From: Streptomyces sp. NRRL B-24484 | GTDB taxonomy: Bacteria > Actinomycetota > Actinomycetes > Streptomycetales > Streptomycetaceae | DNA length: 64,000 bases | Direction of reading: 5' to 3' | Assembly (NCBI RefSeq): GCF_000717715.1 | Contig: NZ_JOAI01000032.1 | Location: 37,993-101,992, forward strand | In this document: positions 51,103-59,459 of the stretch, one piece after another | Position numbering within the stretch: position 1 is the first letter of the stretch | Layout: each line of letters opens with the position of its first letter | Notes under the pieces: model-generated | Database searches by the model: none | Seen by the model: the letters and a program-made list of their open reading frames with translations, nothing else | What the model was told of the DNA's origin: nothing | Translations under genes and position numbers: made by a program

Positions 51103-51453
51103 CGCGCCATTATCGGGACACCGAGGCTCACCCGTCCGAGACTTTTCTTGGGCCACGTGCGCGTGGGCTGTCCACCCGGCCGTCCGTGAGCGGGGTACGA
51201 GACGAACGCCGTCTCGGAACCGGGCACACCAGCCGTGGATGTGGGCGCGTGCGGGCGGCGCCTGCTGTCGGTGGAATCCGGTACGGTCGTCCCGAGGGCG
51301 GAGTCGACGCCCACACCGTTCCCGGCGCCCACGCCGTCGGCGGCTGACGGTAGGAGGTCGCGGGAGCGATCCGGCCCTTTGAACCTCTGTGTTGACGATC
51401 CGTTCCGCCGGGCGGGTTGCGTGGGAACCGATGCGCCCGGGCCGGGAGGAATC
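51103..51453. other. Divergent intergenic region
   Basis: About 350 bases between the minus-strand gene at 50518 and the plus-strand gene at 51454. Promoters for both must be here, but I cannot point to definite boxes. Confidence 0.4.
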
Positions 51454-52620
51454 GTGACCAAGCGCACCGCCATGCAGCGCCGCGCCCGCCAGTTGCAGGC
51501 CGCCGAGGGAATCGGCTACCACGACGCGCTCAACCGGGCTCGCGCTGTGGCCGCCACCACGCCGGGCGGCCTCGAGCAGCTCGTCGCGATCGCCTACGTC
51601 CTCCAGCCCACCCCTGCCGAGGCCGAGGAAGGCATCACCGCCGAGGAGCTCGGCGTCCGCGCTTTGCCAGATACCGCCACGCCAGCGCATCGCGCCCGCG
51701 CCGAGGCCGTGTGGCGACCGCGGCACGACGACGAGACCGACCAGCCGTGCCGCTGTTCTGGCATCGGTTGCCACCATGGCGCCCCCTGCGGCGACGCTCA
51801 CCGCGGGGAGTGTCCAGGTCGGCTGGTTCACCTCGACCGCCGCCCCGCTGACGCGCCGGCCGTCACCGCCTGGTGGGACCGCACCCGGTGCGCCGAGTGC
51901 GGCCACACCGGCTCGGGCGAGGTCGAGCTCCCCGAGATCCCGTGGGGCGAGCTCCGCCCGACCAACGGCGGCGCCCCGGACGTCGTCGAGTTCGAGGGCG
52001 TCCGGCTCCGCGACCCGGCGGAGGACGATGTCGAGCCCACCGCCGCCGAGCTGTTCGCGATGGCCTTCGCCGTGCAGCCCACCGCCGCCGAGGCCGAGGC
52101 CGGCGTCAAGGTCGAGGAGCTCGGCGTCCGCGCCCTGGCCGCCGACGCCAGCCCCGCCCACCGTGCTCGCGCCGAGGCGGTGTTCCGCACCGCCCAGCCC
52201 GACCAGCGGTGTCGCTGCTCCGGCCAGTGCCACCACGGCGCCGGCTGCCCGGAGGCCAGAGAGTACGAAGACGGCACCAAGGCCCCGTGCGACGGTCGGC
52301 TCGTTCACACCGACCGCTACCCGGGCTCAATGTGGGGCGTGACGACCTGGTGCGACGAGTACCAGTGCAGCGGGTGCGGTGCGCCCACCGAGCAAGATGT
52401 CGAGCTCCCCGAGATCCCGTGGGGCCGGCACCGGCCGAACGCAAACGGCGGGGCAACGACGCTGGTCTACGACGGGGTTCGGCACCCGAGCTTCCCCGAT
52501 TTCGACAGCGCCGCGCAGCGCCATCCCGACGGCGACGGGGTCTGCCGCTCCTGCGGCGGATACGCCCTCGACGACCTGCTCTGCGACGGCTGCCGCGCCG
52601 ACGGATGGATCGACTACTAG
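51454..52620 (+). CDS. Duplicated Cys-rich (zinc-cluster) protein, 388 residues
   Basis: GTG 51454 follows GGGAGGAATC. After a basic helical N-terminus there are two homologous halves, each with EELGVRAL, an AHRARAEAV helix, a CRCSG...CHHGA..C...C-x-G-R-L-V-H cluster, and CAECG or CSGCG followed by ELPEIPWG. The C-terminal end adds CRSCGGYALDDLLCDGC. Each half could bind two zinc ions. I do not recognise the family. A hairpin follows at 52704. Confidence 0.65.
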   Translation: MTKRTAMQRRARQLQAAEGIGYHDALNRARAVAATTPGGLEQLVAIAYVLQPTPAEAEEGITAEELGVRALPDTATPAHRARAEAVWRPRHDDETDQPCRCSGIGCHHGAPCGDAHRGECPGRLVHLDRRPADAPAVTAWWDRTRCAECGHTGSGEVELPEIPWGELRPTNGGAPDVVEFEGVRLRDPAEDDVEPTAAELFAMAFAVQPTAAEAEAGVKVEELGVRALAADASPAHRARAEAVFRTAQPDQRCRCSGQCHHGAGCPEAREYEDGTKAPCDGRLVHTDRYPGSMWGVTTWCDEYQCSGCGAPTEQDVELPEIPWGRHRPNANGGATTLVYDGVRHPSFPDFDSAAQRHPDGDGVCRSCGGYALDDLLCDGCRADGWIDY

Positions 52621-53029
52621 GGGAGGGTGGAAGAGCCGGAAGACGACGGATCGCCTGTCACGGCTGCGGCGCCGATCACTAGCACCATTGCGAATGCTGA
52701 TGCACCGCGGCCCCGTCAATGGCCGCGGTCGCGCGCGGGTCGCCGGTGTTCCCGCTGCCCCCGAGCGGCCGGCAGCCCACTCCATCCGGTTGGCACCGCG
52801 ACTGCCTCACCGACCCCAGGCGGCGTCCTGCGCTCCTGGCCGGGCGCAGGACGTCCTGAGGTCGGTCGGCTGCGGCGCGCGGGTGGCGGTGCCTGCGAAG
52901 CCCGACGGGGAGCTGATCCCCCGCCCTGCAAGATAGGCTCCCCTGCTACGCGGACCGACCATCGCTCCCGGCGGCCCGGCCGCGCTGCGCCGCGCCCGAC
53001 CAGGGCCGGCCCGATACCGGGAGGCCGCT
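52621..53029. other. Non-coding stretch after the zinc-cluster gene
   Basis: About 410 bases with one hairpin (52704-52729) and no convincing gene on either strand. Confidence 0.45.
52704..52729 (+). terminator. Hairpin terminator
   Basis: ACCGCGGCC, loop CCGTCAAT, GGCCGCGGT: a perfect 9-bp stem 84 bases after the stop. Confidence 0.65.
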
Positions 53030-53410
53030 GTGTACGTCACCCGTGACCAGGTCAACGCCGTGACCGAGTTCCTCGAGGCCCGGCTGAGGGAGGAACGGGC
53101 CGAGCACGGCACCGGCCCGCTCACCGACGCGCTGGCCGCCGCGATCTGCACCGGCGCCGCCGCCACCACCGCAGTGACCAATCTGGCGGACGATGCCGAC
53201 CCCACCCGAGCGGCCGTCAACACCGGCCTGGCCGGCACCGGCTGGGACGTCCTGGCAGAGATGGCCCGTATCTGGCGCTCCCACCCGGACTACCCGGAGA
53301 TCGCCGACCACAACTTCAGCGACCTGATCATCGAGGTCATCGAGGAACACCCGCGGTACGTCGTCGACCGCGACGGCCAGGCCACCGCCACCCGGCGAGT
53401 ACGCCGGTGA
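53030..53410 (+). CDS. DUF6221-like small protein, first of a five-gene coupled set
   Basis: 126 residues from GTG 53030 (GGGAGG site). The start YVTRDQVNAVTEFLEARLREERAE resembles small actinobacterial phage/plasmid proteins of DUF6221 type, and paralogous starts occur at 53407 and 54555. Function unknown. The stop overlaps the next start. Confidence 0.5.
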   Translation: MYVTRDQVNAVTEFLEARLREERAEHGTGPLTDALAAAICTGAAATTAVTNLADDADPTRAAVNTGLAGTGWDVLAEMARIWRSHPDYPEIADHNFSDLIIEVIEEHPRYVVDRDGQATATRRVRR

Positions 53411-53946
53411 ACGCCCGGCCGCTCACCGAGCGCATCACCACCGCCGACGTCCAGGCCGTCCGCGCGTTCCTGGCCGACCGCGCCGAGCGCGTTGCCCGCA
53501 TCGCCACTCCCGAGGCACACCGACTGGCCGACGGCCTGCAGGACGCCGTCGCCTCCGTCGCCGAGCCGCTGCTCGCCGACCTCGCCCGACACGCCAGCAC
53601 CCCCGCCGCCACCACGCCGCTGGGGGCCGGCCTCGTGGACCGCTGGAACCGCCTCATGGAGCTCGTCGGCCCCTGGCAGGACCAACCCGGCTTCGACACC
53701 CAGCGCTGGCGCCCCCTCGCCTACATCCCCGCCGACCAGGAGAGCGAACACATGCTGCGTCTGCACCTCGACTGGGCCCGCGCAGGCCTGGAGGGCGCCC
53801 AGGCCGCCGCGCTGCGAGCCCACCCCGACGACACCGAGCGCCAGTTCGCCTACCGGGCCGACCGCATCGAGCAGGCCCTGCGCCAGCTCCTGGACCAGCT
53901 GGAGCCCTACGCCGCAGCCCCGGCCGCGGAGCCCTCCCGTGGCTGA
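53407..53946 (+). CDS. Hypothetical helical protein, paralogue of the 54555 product
   Basis: 179 residues from GTG 53407, overlapping the previous stop (GTGA). Shares ITTADVQAVRAFLADR and GPWQDQPGFDTQRWRPLAYI with ITAADVTAVGEFLSAR and GPWYPDPVYDHERWRPVFYV of the 54555 product. All helical, no known family. Confidence 0.55.
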   Translation: MNARPLTERITTADVQAVRAFLADRAERVARIATPEAHRLADGLQDAVASVAEPLLADLARHASTPAATTPLGAGLVDRWNRLMELVGPWQDQPGFDTQRWRPLAYIPADQESEHMLRLHLDWARAGLEGAQAAALRAHPDDTERQFAYRADRIEQALRQLLDQLEPYAAAPAAEPSRG

Positions 53947-54160
53947 CCAGGACGCCCCGATCGTTCGCGCCCGTCACCTGATCGACCAGACCCTAGTGCG
54001 CCTGGACGAGGTCCCGCAGGCCGCCGCCGACCTCTACCCGGCAAGCCCCTCCCTGCAGAAGGCCTACCGCATCGGGCGCCTGCACCAGGCCATGGACGAC
54101 CTGCTGCACCAGCTCGACCAGATCGAGCCGCCCGCCACCCGACCGGAAAGGCCGTCATGA
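53939..54160 (+). CDS. Hypothetical small protein, 73 residues
   Basis: GTG 53939 overlaps the previous gene by 8 bases. One helical bundle (ARHLIDQTLVRLDEVPQAAADLY and AYRIGRLHQAMDDLLHQLDQIE). Overlaps the following start (ATGATG region). Unrecognised. Confidence 0.5.
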   Translation: MADQDAPIVRARHLIDQTLVRLDEVPQAAADLYPASPSLQKAYRIGRLHQAMDDLLHQLDQIEPPATRPERPS

Positions 54161-54558
54161 TGCCCGCCCCACTGGCCCCCTACGACGAGCACGTGCTGCT
54201 GAAGGCGGACTGGGTGTTCGCCGTGCTGCGCACCCTGGACCTCGCCGGCACCTGCGCCCGGCATCCGCGCGCGGTGGCCGCGGTGGCCGCGCTGCGCGAG
54301 GCCGCCGCCGGCCAGGACCGCAGTGATCGCTGGCTGGTGCCGGGCGAGCACGCCTACTTCGCCGCCTACTACGCCGACGCCGGGGAGCTACTGGAGCTGG
54401 ACGAGGAGGACCCGGCCACCTACGAGCACCCCGCGGTGCTCGCCGAGCACCTGATCTGTGCCGCCGTGCGCGACCAGGCCCCGCGCACCATGGCCGCGAT
54501 CGACGCCGTCCACAACGCCGAGGCCCTGCTGGTCGCCCAGCACCCGGAGCAGCCGTGA
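54157..54558 (+). CDS. Hypothetical protein, 133 residues
   Basis: ATG 54157 overlaps the preceding stop. Helical, with Trp, Tyr and His in GEHAYFAAYYADAGELLELDEED. No family recognised; coupled to the next gene through GTGA. Confidence 0.5.
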   Translation: MMPAPLAPYDEHVLLKADWVFAVLRTLDLAGTCARHPRAVAAVAALREAAAGQDRSDRWLVPGEHAYFAAYYADAGELLELDEEDPATYEHPAVLAEHLICAAVRDQAPRTMAAIDAVHNAEALLVAQHPEQP

Positions 54559-55007
54559 GCAGCGACCGCCGGCTGCGCTACATCCCCGACATCACGGCGG
54601 CGGACGTCACCGCCGTCGGCGAGTTTCTGTCGGCCCGCACGACCGCACAGATGCGGACGCACCCGCGGTACAGCCCGGAGCGGCTCACCGCGCACTCGCT
54701 GGCCATGCGGGTGAACACCGACGTCTACCTGGCTACCAAAGCGCTGGAGCGACTCGCTGCCACGCCCGCGGACAGCCCTGAGCGCACGGCCGCGCTGGAC
54801 GAGCTGAAGACGGCCTGGCTCCACCTGTGGGAGGCCGTCGGCCCCTGGTACCCCGACCCCGTCTACGACCACGAGCGCTGGCGCCCCGTCTTCTACGTGG
54901 ACGCTGCACAGGAGCAGCGTTGCCTCGCCGAGGAGGCCCGCCAGGACGCCGAACGCGCCGACAAACGGGCCGCCGCGGACGCGACTGGGGCCGGGGTGGA
55001 ACAGTGA
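54555..55007 (+). CDS. Hypothetical helical protein, paralogue of the 53407 product
   Basis: 150 residues from GTG 54555. Shares with the 53407 product the starting motif and the WRPVFYV segment. The C-terminus is a charged Ala/Arg/Asp helix. Last gene of the coupled set that begins at 53030; function unknown. Confidence 0.55.
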   Translation: MSSDRRLRYIPDITAADVTAVGEFLSARTTAQMRTHPRYSPERLTAHSLAMRVNTDVYLATKALERLAATPADSPERTAALDELKTAWLHLWEAVGPWYPDPVYDHERWRPVFYVDAAQEQRCLAEEARQDAERADKRAAADATGAGVEQ

Positions 55008-55202
55008 GTACCCCCATCGCCGGTGGACTGGCCGAACCTGCCCGGTGCGGCTCCCGGTTGGACGGCATCTTGGCGTCATGGGCTGACCGTGAACCCTGGG
55101 CCGAGGGCGGCCCGTAACACCCGCTCAGGCCGGCACCGGGAAGGCCCGGCGGCGGCTTCGGGCCGGGACCGCGGTTGTTGGCCGACTCGGTCGGGTGGGC
55201 GC

Positions 55203-55661
55203 TCAGGCGATGTCGACGGCGGCGACTCCTTGAAGGGCTTCCCCGCCGTCTCGGGCGGCTGCGAGGCTGGTCTCGAAGGCGTCCACGCGGTGCTCGGGGG
55301 CGAGGGTGCCGAGGTCGGTCGGCCAGGTGCCCGGCGGGACGACGGTCACCAGGACCCCGCGTTCGGCCGCGGCTGACAGCCAGCCGGGCGAGGCGGCGAG
55401 CGCGGGGTGCGGTTCCCACACCTGCCGGCCGCCAGCCAGGACGAGGCGTTCGAATCGGCCGGCGCGGACCTCGACCACGCCGGTGGTGACCGGCGCGTCG
55501 GCGGCCGCGGACACGAAGCCGCTCTCCCACGCGTCGACCGCGAGCGAGGGGTAGTGGTCCTCGCCGACCTCGACGACCACCTCCGCCAGCACGTCGCCGT
55601 CGTCGGTCTCCCGCACGGCCAACGCCCACAGCATCGGCCCCTCGCCCGCAGCATCCGTCAC
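55203..55661 (-). CDS. Hypothetical protein, 152 residues
   Basis: GTG 55661 or ATG 55634 (the latter preceded by GAGGGG). A beta-rich soluble protein (MLWALAVRETDDGDVLAEVVVEVGEDHY; VTTGVVEVRAGRFERLVLAGGRQVWEP, partial). No family recognised. Convergent with the coupled set on its left and divergent from the LexA-box gene on its right. Confidence 0.5.
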   Translation of the reverse strand: MTDAAGEGPMLWALAVRETDDGDVLAEVVVEVGEDHYPSLAVDAWESGFVSAAADAPVTTGVVEVRAGRFERLVLAGGRQVWEPHPALAASPGWLSAAAERGVLVTVVPPGTWPTDLGTLAPEHRVDAFETSLAAARDGGEALQGVAAVDIA

Positions 55662-55744
55662 GCACCGATCAACGACCGCACCCCGCCGGCAGCACGGCCG
55701 TCCCGCACAGGCTGGGCGTGAGGCCGGGGGCCGGTGCTAGATAT

Positions 55745-55760
55745 TCGAACATTAGTACGA
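55745..55760 (+). promoter_or_regulatory. Putative LexA (SOS) box
   Basis: TCGAAC ATTA GTACGA: one mismatch from the actinobacterial consensus TCGAAC-N4-GTTCGA. Located 12 bases before ATG 55773 and followed by the ImuA-like gene. Confidence 0.55.
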
Positions 55761-55772
55761 GAGACTGGCGAC

Positions 55773-56108
55773 ATGCGCCCGGTTCGTCCCCCGTCCCCGT
55801 TCACCGCCGCTCCCATCGGCCCCCGCGACTGGCGCGACGCCGTCCTGGTGAGCGAGGAGGACCTCGCGGCAGCCGCCGGGGAGGTCGTCCTGGACGTCCT
55901 CGCGGTGTGGGTCCGCCGCGGCGGCACCTGGTGGCCGGCGGTGGTCACCGGCTGGCGCCAGATCCGCCCCGGCTACTGGGCGGCCCGCCTGCAGGCCGGT
56001 GCCCGCGACGAGCCCTCGGTCTGGGTCCACTACAAGGGCGTCGCCATCGCCCCGGTGATGCCGCAGGTCGGCGACCCCACCGGGGCGCCCGCGGGGACGG
56101 GCCGATGA
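55773..56108 (+). CDS. Small conserved-looking protein ahead of the ImuA-like gene
   Basis: 111 residues from ATG 55773. Contains GEVVLDVLAVWVRRGGTWWPAVVTGWRQIRPGYWAAR (partial), a small beta-rich domain. No family recognised. Its promoter carries the LexA-box-like site, and its stop overlaps the next start (ATGA), so both would be induced by DNA damage if the box is real. Confidence 0.6.
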   Translation: MRPVRPPSPFTAAPIGPRDWRDAVLVSEEDLAAAAGEVVLDVLAVWVRRGGTWWPAVVTGWRQIRPGYWAARLQAGARDEPSVWVHYKGVAIAPVMPQVGDPTGAPAGTGR

Positions 56109-56824
56109 CCGCCCCGGCCGAACCCCGGCCCCGCCCGGGCCTGGCCGAGCTGCTGGAGCACACCTCCCCCAAGGCCCGCGCCGACCGTGAGGCCACCCAG
56201 ACCCTGCCCGTCCTCGAAGAGCTCGCCGCACTGCTCCCCTACCGCGGGCTGCAGCGCGGCACCGCCACCGTCGTCGCCGACACTGCGCTGCTGCTGGCCC
56301 TCACTGCTGGCCCCCTGCTCGCCAACCCGAGCAGCTTCGCGGCCGCCGTCGCCCTGCCCGACCTCGGCCTCGCCGCGGCCGCCGGCCACGGCATCGACCT
56401 GCACCGCCTCCTGCTCGCCGACACCCCCGGCGAGCAGTGGCCCGAGGTGCTCTCCGCCCTGCTGCCCGCTGCGGACGTTGTCCTGCTCGGCCCCGTCGCC
56501 CCCACACCCGCCGTCGCCCACCGGATCGGCGCCCGGCTGCGCCAGCGCGGCGCCGTGCTGCTCACCACCGGGCCGTGGCCGGGGGCCTCGCTGCAGCTGC
56601 AGGTCCAGGCCGGCCGCTGGTCCGGCCTGGGCGACGGTCACGGCCAGCTGATCTCCCGGCAGGTCCGCGTGCACGCCGCCGGCCGTGGCCTGCCCGGTGT
56701 CGGCCGGACCGCCGAGCTGCTGCTGCCGGACGCGCACGGCCGCGTCGCTCCCGTGCCGGCCGGTGCCGACCGGCTGCCCGCGCCCGGCCAACGGCACTCC
56801 GCGCCCAGGGTCCGAGCCCTGTAA
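56105..56824 (+). CDS. ImuA'-like protein (mutasome accessory, RecA-like fold)
   Basis: 239 residues from ATG 56105. LPYRGLQRGTATVVADTALLLALTAGPL then AAVALPDLGLAAAAGHGIDLHRLLLAD, WPEVLSALLPAADVVLLGP and GAVLLTTGPWPGASLQLQVQAGRWSGLG match in order the RecA-like ImuA' proteins that accompany ImuB and DnaE2 in SOS mutagenesis. A canonical Walker A is absent, as is usual for this group. ImuB and DnaE2 genes are not next to it; the HU gene follows instead. Symbol not given because orthology is unproven. Confidence 0.6.
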   Translation: MTAPAEPRPRPGLAELLEHTSPKARADREATQTLPVLEELAALLPYRGLQRGTATVVADTALLLALTAGPLLANPSSFAAAVALPDLGLAAAAGHGIDLHRLLLADTPGEQWPEVLSALLPAADVVLLGPVAPTPAVAHRIGARLRQRGAVLLTTGPWPGASLQLQVQAGRWSGLGDGHGQLISRQVRVHAAGRGLPGVGRTAELLLPDAHGRVAPVPAGADRLPAPGQRHSAPRVRAL

Positions 56825-57103
56825 GGAGTCTCGGTAGCCACTGGACAGCGCGTCGGTCCGCTCGCACCCGAAGTGCCGGCATCCATGCTTCGCCGGGACA
56901 TCGCTAAAGATCTTGGAAAAGTGCGTGGGGCGTTCGGAGTGGGGCGGCCTAGAAGTATGCATGCGCGGGCCTGCAGCCGGTGCGTCGCCCTCCGGCCGCT
57001 GGCGACCGGCCTGAAGCTGACGGTGTGTCTGAGTGCAGCGACCGCGGCAGCTTCTATGTTGGGAGGAAATAGGACAAATTAATCCTTCCACTGGAGGCGT
57101 GGC

Positions 57104-57670
57104 ATGAACAAGGGACAGCTCGTCGAGGCGGTGGCCGGTCAGCTCGGCAGCCGCACCGCTGCTGAGGACGCGGTGGACGCCGTCTTCGACGTGATGGTGC
57201 GTGCGGTGGTGGCCGGGGAGCGGGTGCAGGTCACCGGCTTCGGCACGCTGGAGAAGGTGGAGCGCGCTGGCCGCTACGCCCGCAACCCGCAGACCGGCGA
57301 GCGCGTGCGGGTCAAGAAGACGAGCGTGGCGCGCTTCCGTCCGGGCCAGGGTTTCAAGGACCTGGTGTCCGGTGCGAAGAAGCTGCCGAAGTCCGGCTCG
57401 GCGACGGCCAAGGCCCCGAAGGGCTCGCTCACCGCCGGGAAGTCCGCCACCGCCGCCGTACCCGCGGGCAAGCGGACCGCGGCGAAGCCGAAGCCGGCCG
57501 CCGCGGCACCGGCCAACACGACGAAGAAGACCGCTGCCCGGAAGGCCGGTGCGGCAGCGAAGAAGTCGACGGCGCCCGCGACGAAGCCCGACACGGCCAA
57601 GGCGACTGCACCGAAGGCGGCGAAGAAGGCGACGCCGGCCAAGCGAGCCACCCGGCGCGCCGCGGTGTGA
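57104..57670 (+). CDS. hupS: HU-family nucleoid protein with lysine/alanine-rich tail (HupS type)
   Basis: 188 residues from ATG 57104 (GGAGG site). Residues 1-92 are a complete HU domain: MNKGQLVEAVAGQLG, VTGFGTLEKVERAGRYARNPQTGE, and VARFRPGQGFKDLV. Residues 93-188 are a Lys/Ala/Pro histone-H1-like tail (AAKPKPAAAAPANTTKKTAA and similar). This two-part form is HupS of Streptomyces. A plasmid copy would help compact or silence the replicon. The upstream 280 bases contain AT-rich AAATTAAT near 57077. Confidence 0.88.
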   Translation: MNKGQLVEAVAGQLGSRTAAEDAVDAVFDVMVRAVVAGERVQVTGFGTLEKVERAGRYARNPQTGERVRVKKTSVARFRPGQGFKDLVSGAKKLPKSGSATAKAPKGSLTAGKSATAAVPAGKRTAAKPKPAAAAPANTTKKTAARKAGAAAKKSTAPATKPDTAKATAPKAAKKATPAKRATRRAAV

Positions 57671-57941
57671 GTCAGGCCGGCCGGGTCGGGAAGCGAGTAG
57701 CCCGGCCCGGCCGGCCACGTGGCGGCCTGGAGAAGTCCGGCCTCCACGGCGGACTGCAGGGCACCTCGCCGTTCTTCTCGGCCGGCCCGACCGCCGCCGC
57801 GGTCGGGCCGGCCGCGCGTGCGGCACGCGGCAGTTCCACCGCTTCCCACCAGGTCTCCACGGCAGGGCGGTTCGATCACCTAGCATGCGGTGGGGCCTCG
57901 ACCATCAAGGGCGGGGCCGGGGGCGAGAAGGCGGTTCAACG

Positions 57942-59114
57942 GTGCGGAACACCGGGCTCTACTACCCGTATGTCCACCTGCGCGACGAGCAGTGGGCGAA
58001 GGCGGCGGCGCTGTACTGGAAGCGGCTGGCCCGGGTAGTTCCCGAAGGCTTCCCCGTGCGGGACGGGCACCTCCTCAAGGAGCTGCAGCAGGCGGAGTTC
58101 CTGGTCAACGTCGACCCGGCGGCGGCCGCCGCTGCGGTGGCGCCGGCGTTCATCGCGGCGGTGGAGGAGAACGCCGAGGCGCTGCGGGTCCGCTACGGGA
58201 CCGAGCACCGGCGGTTCAGGGCAGGCAATCCCGCCGAGCCGGGGCGGTCCCGTGCCTGCCACATCGATGATCTGGCCGGCCTGTACCCGCAGGAGGTTCC
58301 TCAGGAACTGACGGCCGTGCTGCGGGCGGCCGGGCTCGCACGCCGAGGCGGACGCTACAGGGAGAACGGCCGCGAGATGTTCTGGCTGGTGATCGACCCG
58401 GCCCTGGCCTGGGCCTACAAATGCGCCCTGACAGAGGAACTGGCACGCCGGACCGCGTTCGTGCCGGTCACCGACCAGGTCGACGCCCACGCTGCACGGG
58501 GCGGCTGGTCGAGCGAGCGCATCGCTGAAGTACTGCTTGGCGGCGCGCGCACCATCACGGACGACGAGGAGACACGCCTCGCGCTCATGGCGGTGCGCTG
58601 CGTCCTGCCGGCCGATCTCCACGCGGTCCCGGTCGAAAAGATCATCAGGCTGCGCACCGACTACGCCGACGAGTTCGACGCCTTCGCTGCCGCGATCGAC
58701 ACGGCGGCGGGCGAACTGAGGGAGACCACCAGCGGGGTCGACGACGCAGTCGCCCTCGGGATCCATCTCAAGGACACCTTCGACCGCAGCATCGCCCAGC
58801 CACTGGAGTCCCTGCGCAAGGCGATGAAGGGCCTGAAGCTGGAGACCATGTACACCGCGCTGACCCTCAAGGCCGAGGCAACCGCAGGGGGCGCCGCACT
58901 CGGGCTCCTGGGTGGGGGAACCGCGACAGCAGTGGGCGCCGGCCTCGCCTGCACCACGGTGGCCGCGCGGCAGACAGCTGCCAGGCAACGCGACACCCTG
59001 ATGGCCTCGTCGCCCGTCGGATACCTGCTGAGGGTCGAAGAGGAACTGACGCCGCGAGGGGTGCTCCAGCGAACCCGCCGAGCCGTCGTCCGCGCCGCCG
59101 GACTGGGAATCTGA
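57942..59114 (+). CDS. DUF6236-like protein, 390 residues
   Basis: GTG 57942 starts RNTGLYYPYVHLRDEQWAKA followed by AALYWKRLARVVPEGFPVRD. This opening is characteristic, in my recollection, of DUF6236-family proteins of actinobacteria. The C-terminal part has helices and a Gly-rich hydrophobic stretch (GGAALGLLGGGTATAVGAGLA). Function unknown. No clear ribosome site; stands alone between the HU gene and a minus-strand lipoprotein. Confidence 0.65.
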   Translation: MRNTGLYYPYVHLRDEQWAKAAALYWKRLARVVPEGFPVRDGHLLKELQQAEFLVNVDPAAAAAAVAPAFIAAVEENAEALRVRYGTEHRRFRAGNPAEPGRSRACHIDDLAGLYPQEVPQELTAVLRAAGLARRGGRYRENGREMFWLVIDPALAWAYKCALTEELARRTAFVPVTDQVDAHAARGGWSSERIAEVLLGGARTITDDEETRLALMAVRCVLPADLHAVPVEKIIRLRTDYADEFDAFAAAIDTAAGELRETTSGVDDAVALGIHLKDTFDRSIAQPLESLRKAMKGLKLETMYTALTLKAEATAGGAALGLLGGGTATAVGAGLACTTVAARQTAARQRDTLMASSPVGYLLRVEEELTPRGVLQRTRRAVVRAAGLGI

Positions 59115-59459
59115 CTCTGGCACGGCGCATGATCGGCACACCGGTAGGTGCGGCCGACGGAAGTCGCAGGGGGGAGCCGGGCCCCTTCCCGGTAGCTGGT
59201 GGGGAGCGGCGGACCGTGGTTGTGCCGCAATTGCCGTGCACCGGGCCCGCCCCCCGTCGGGCGCGTGGAGGCGGACGACGCCGTGGGCCTGGTCAGCTGG
59301 TGAGATCGAAGACGGTTTCGCGAACTTGGCGGGCGCTCTACGCCCAGCGATCGGACCTGCCGACGAATCCTGGGCAGTGTCGTGGCCATTGAGCGCAGCT
59401 GACCAGCGGAACTGTCGAACCTCCGGCGCCGGGAACCCTCTTGCCAGCCAGGCAGGTGG
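59115..59459. other. Non-coding stretch between convergent genes
   Basis: About 345 bases with no defensible gene or clear terminator. Confidence 0.4.

Noticed and set aside
56825..57103. Remnant of imuB after the ImuA-like gene
   Set aside because: No frame shows Y-family polymerase motifs; the stretch is only the hupS leader.
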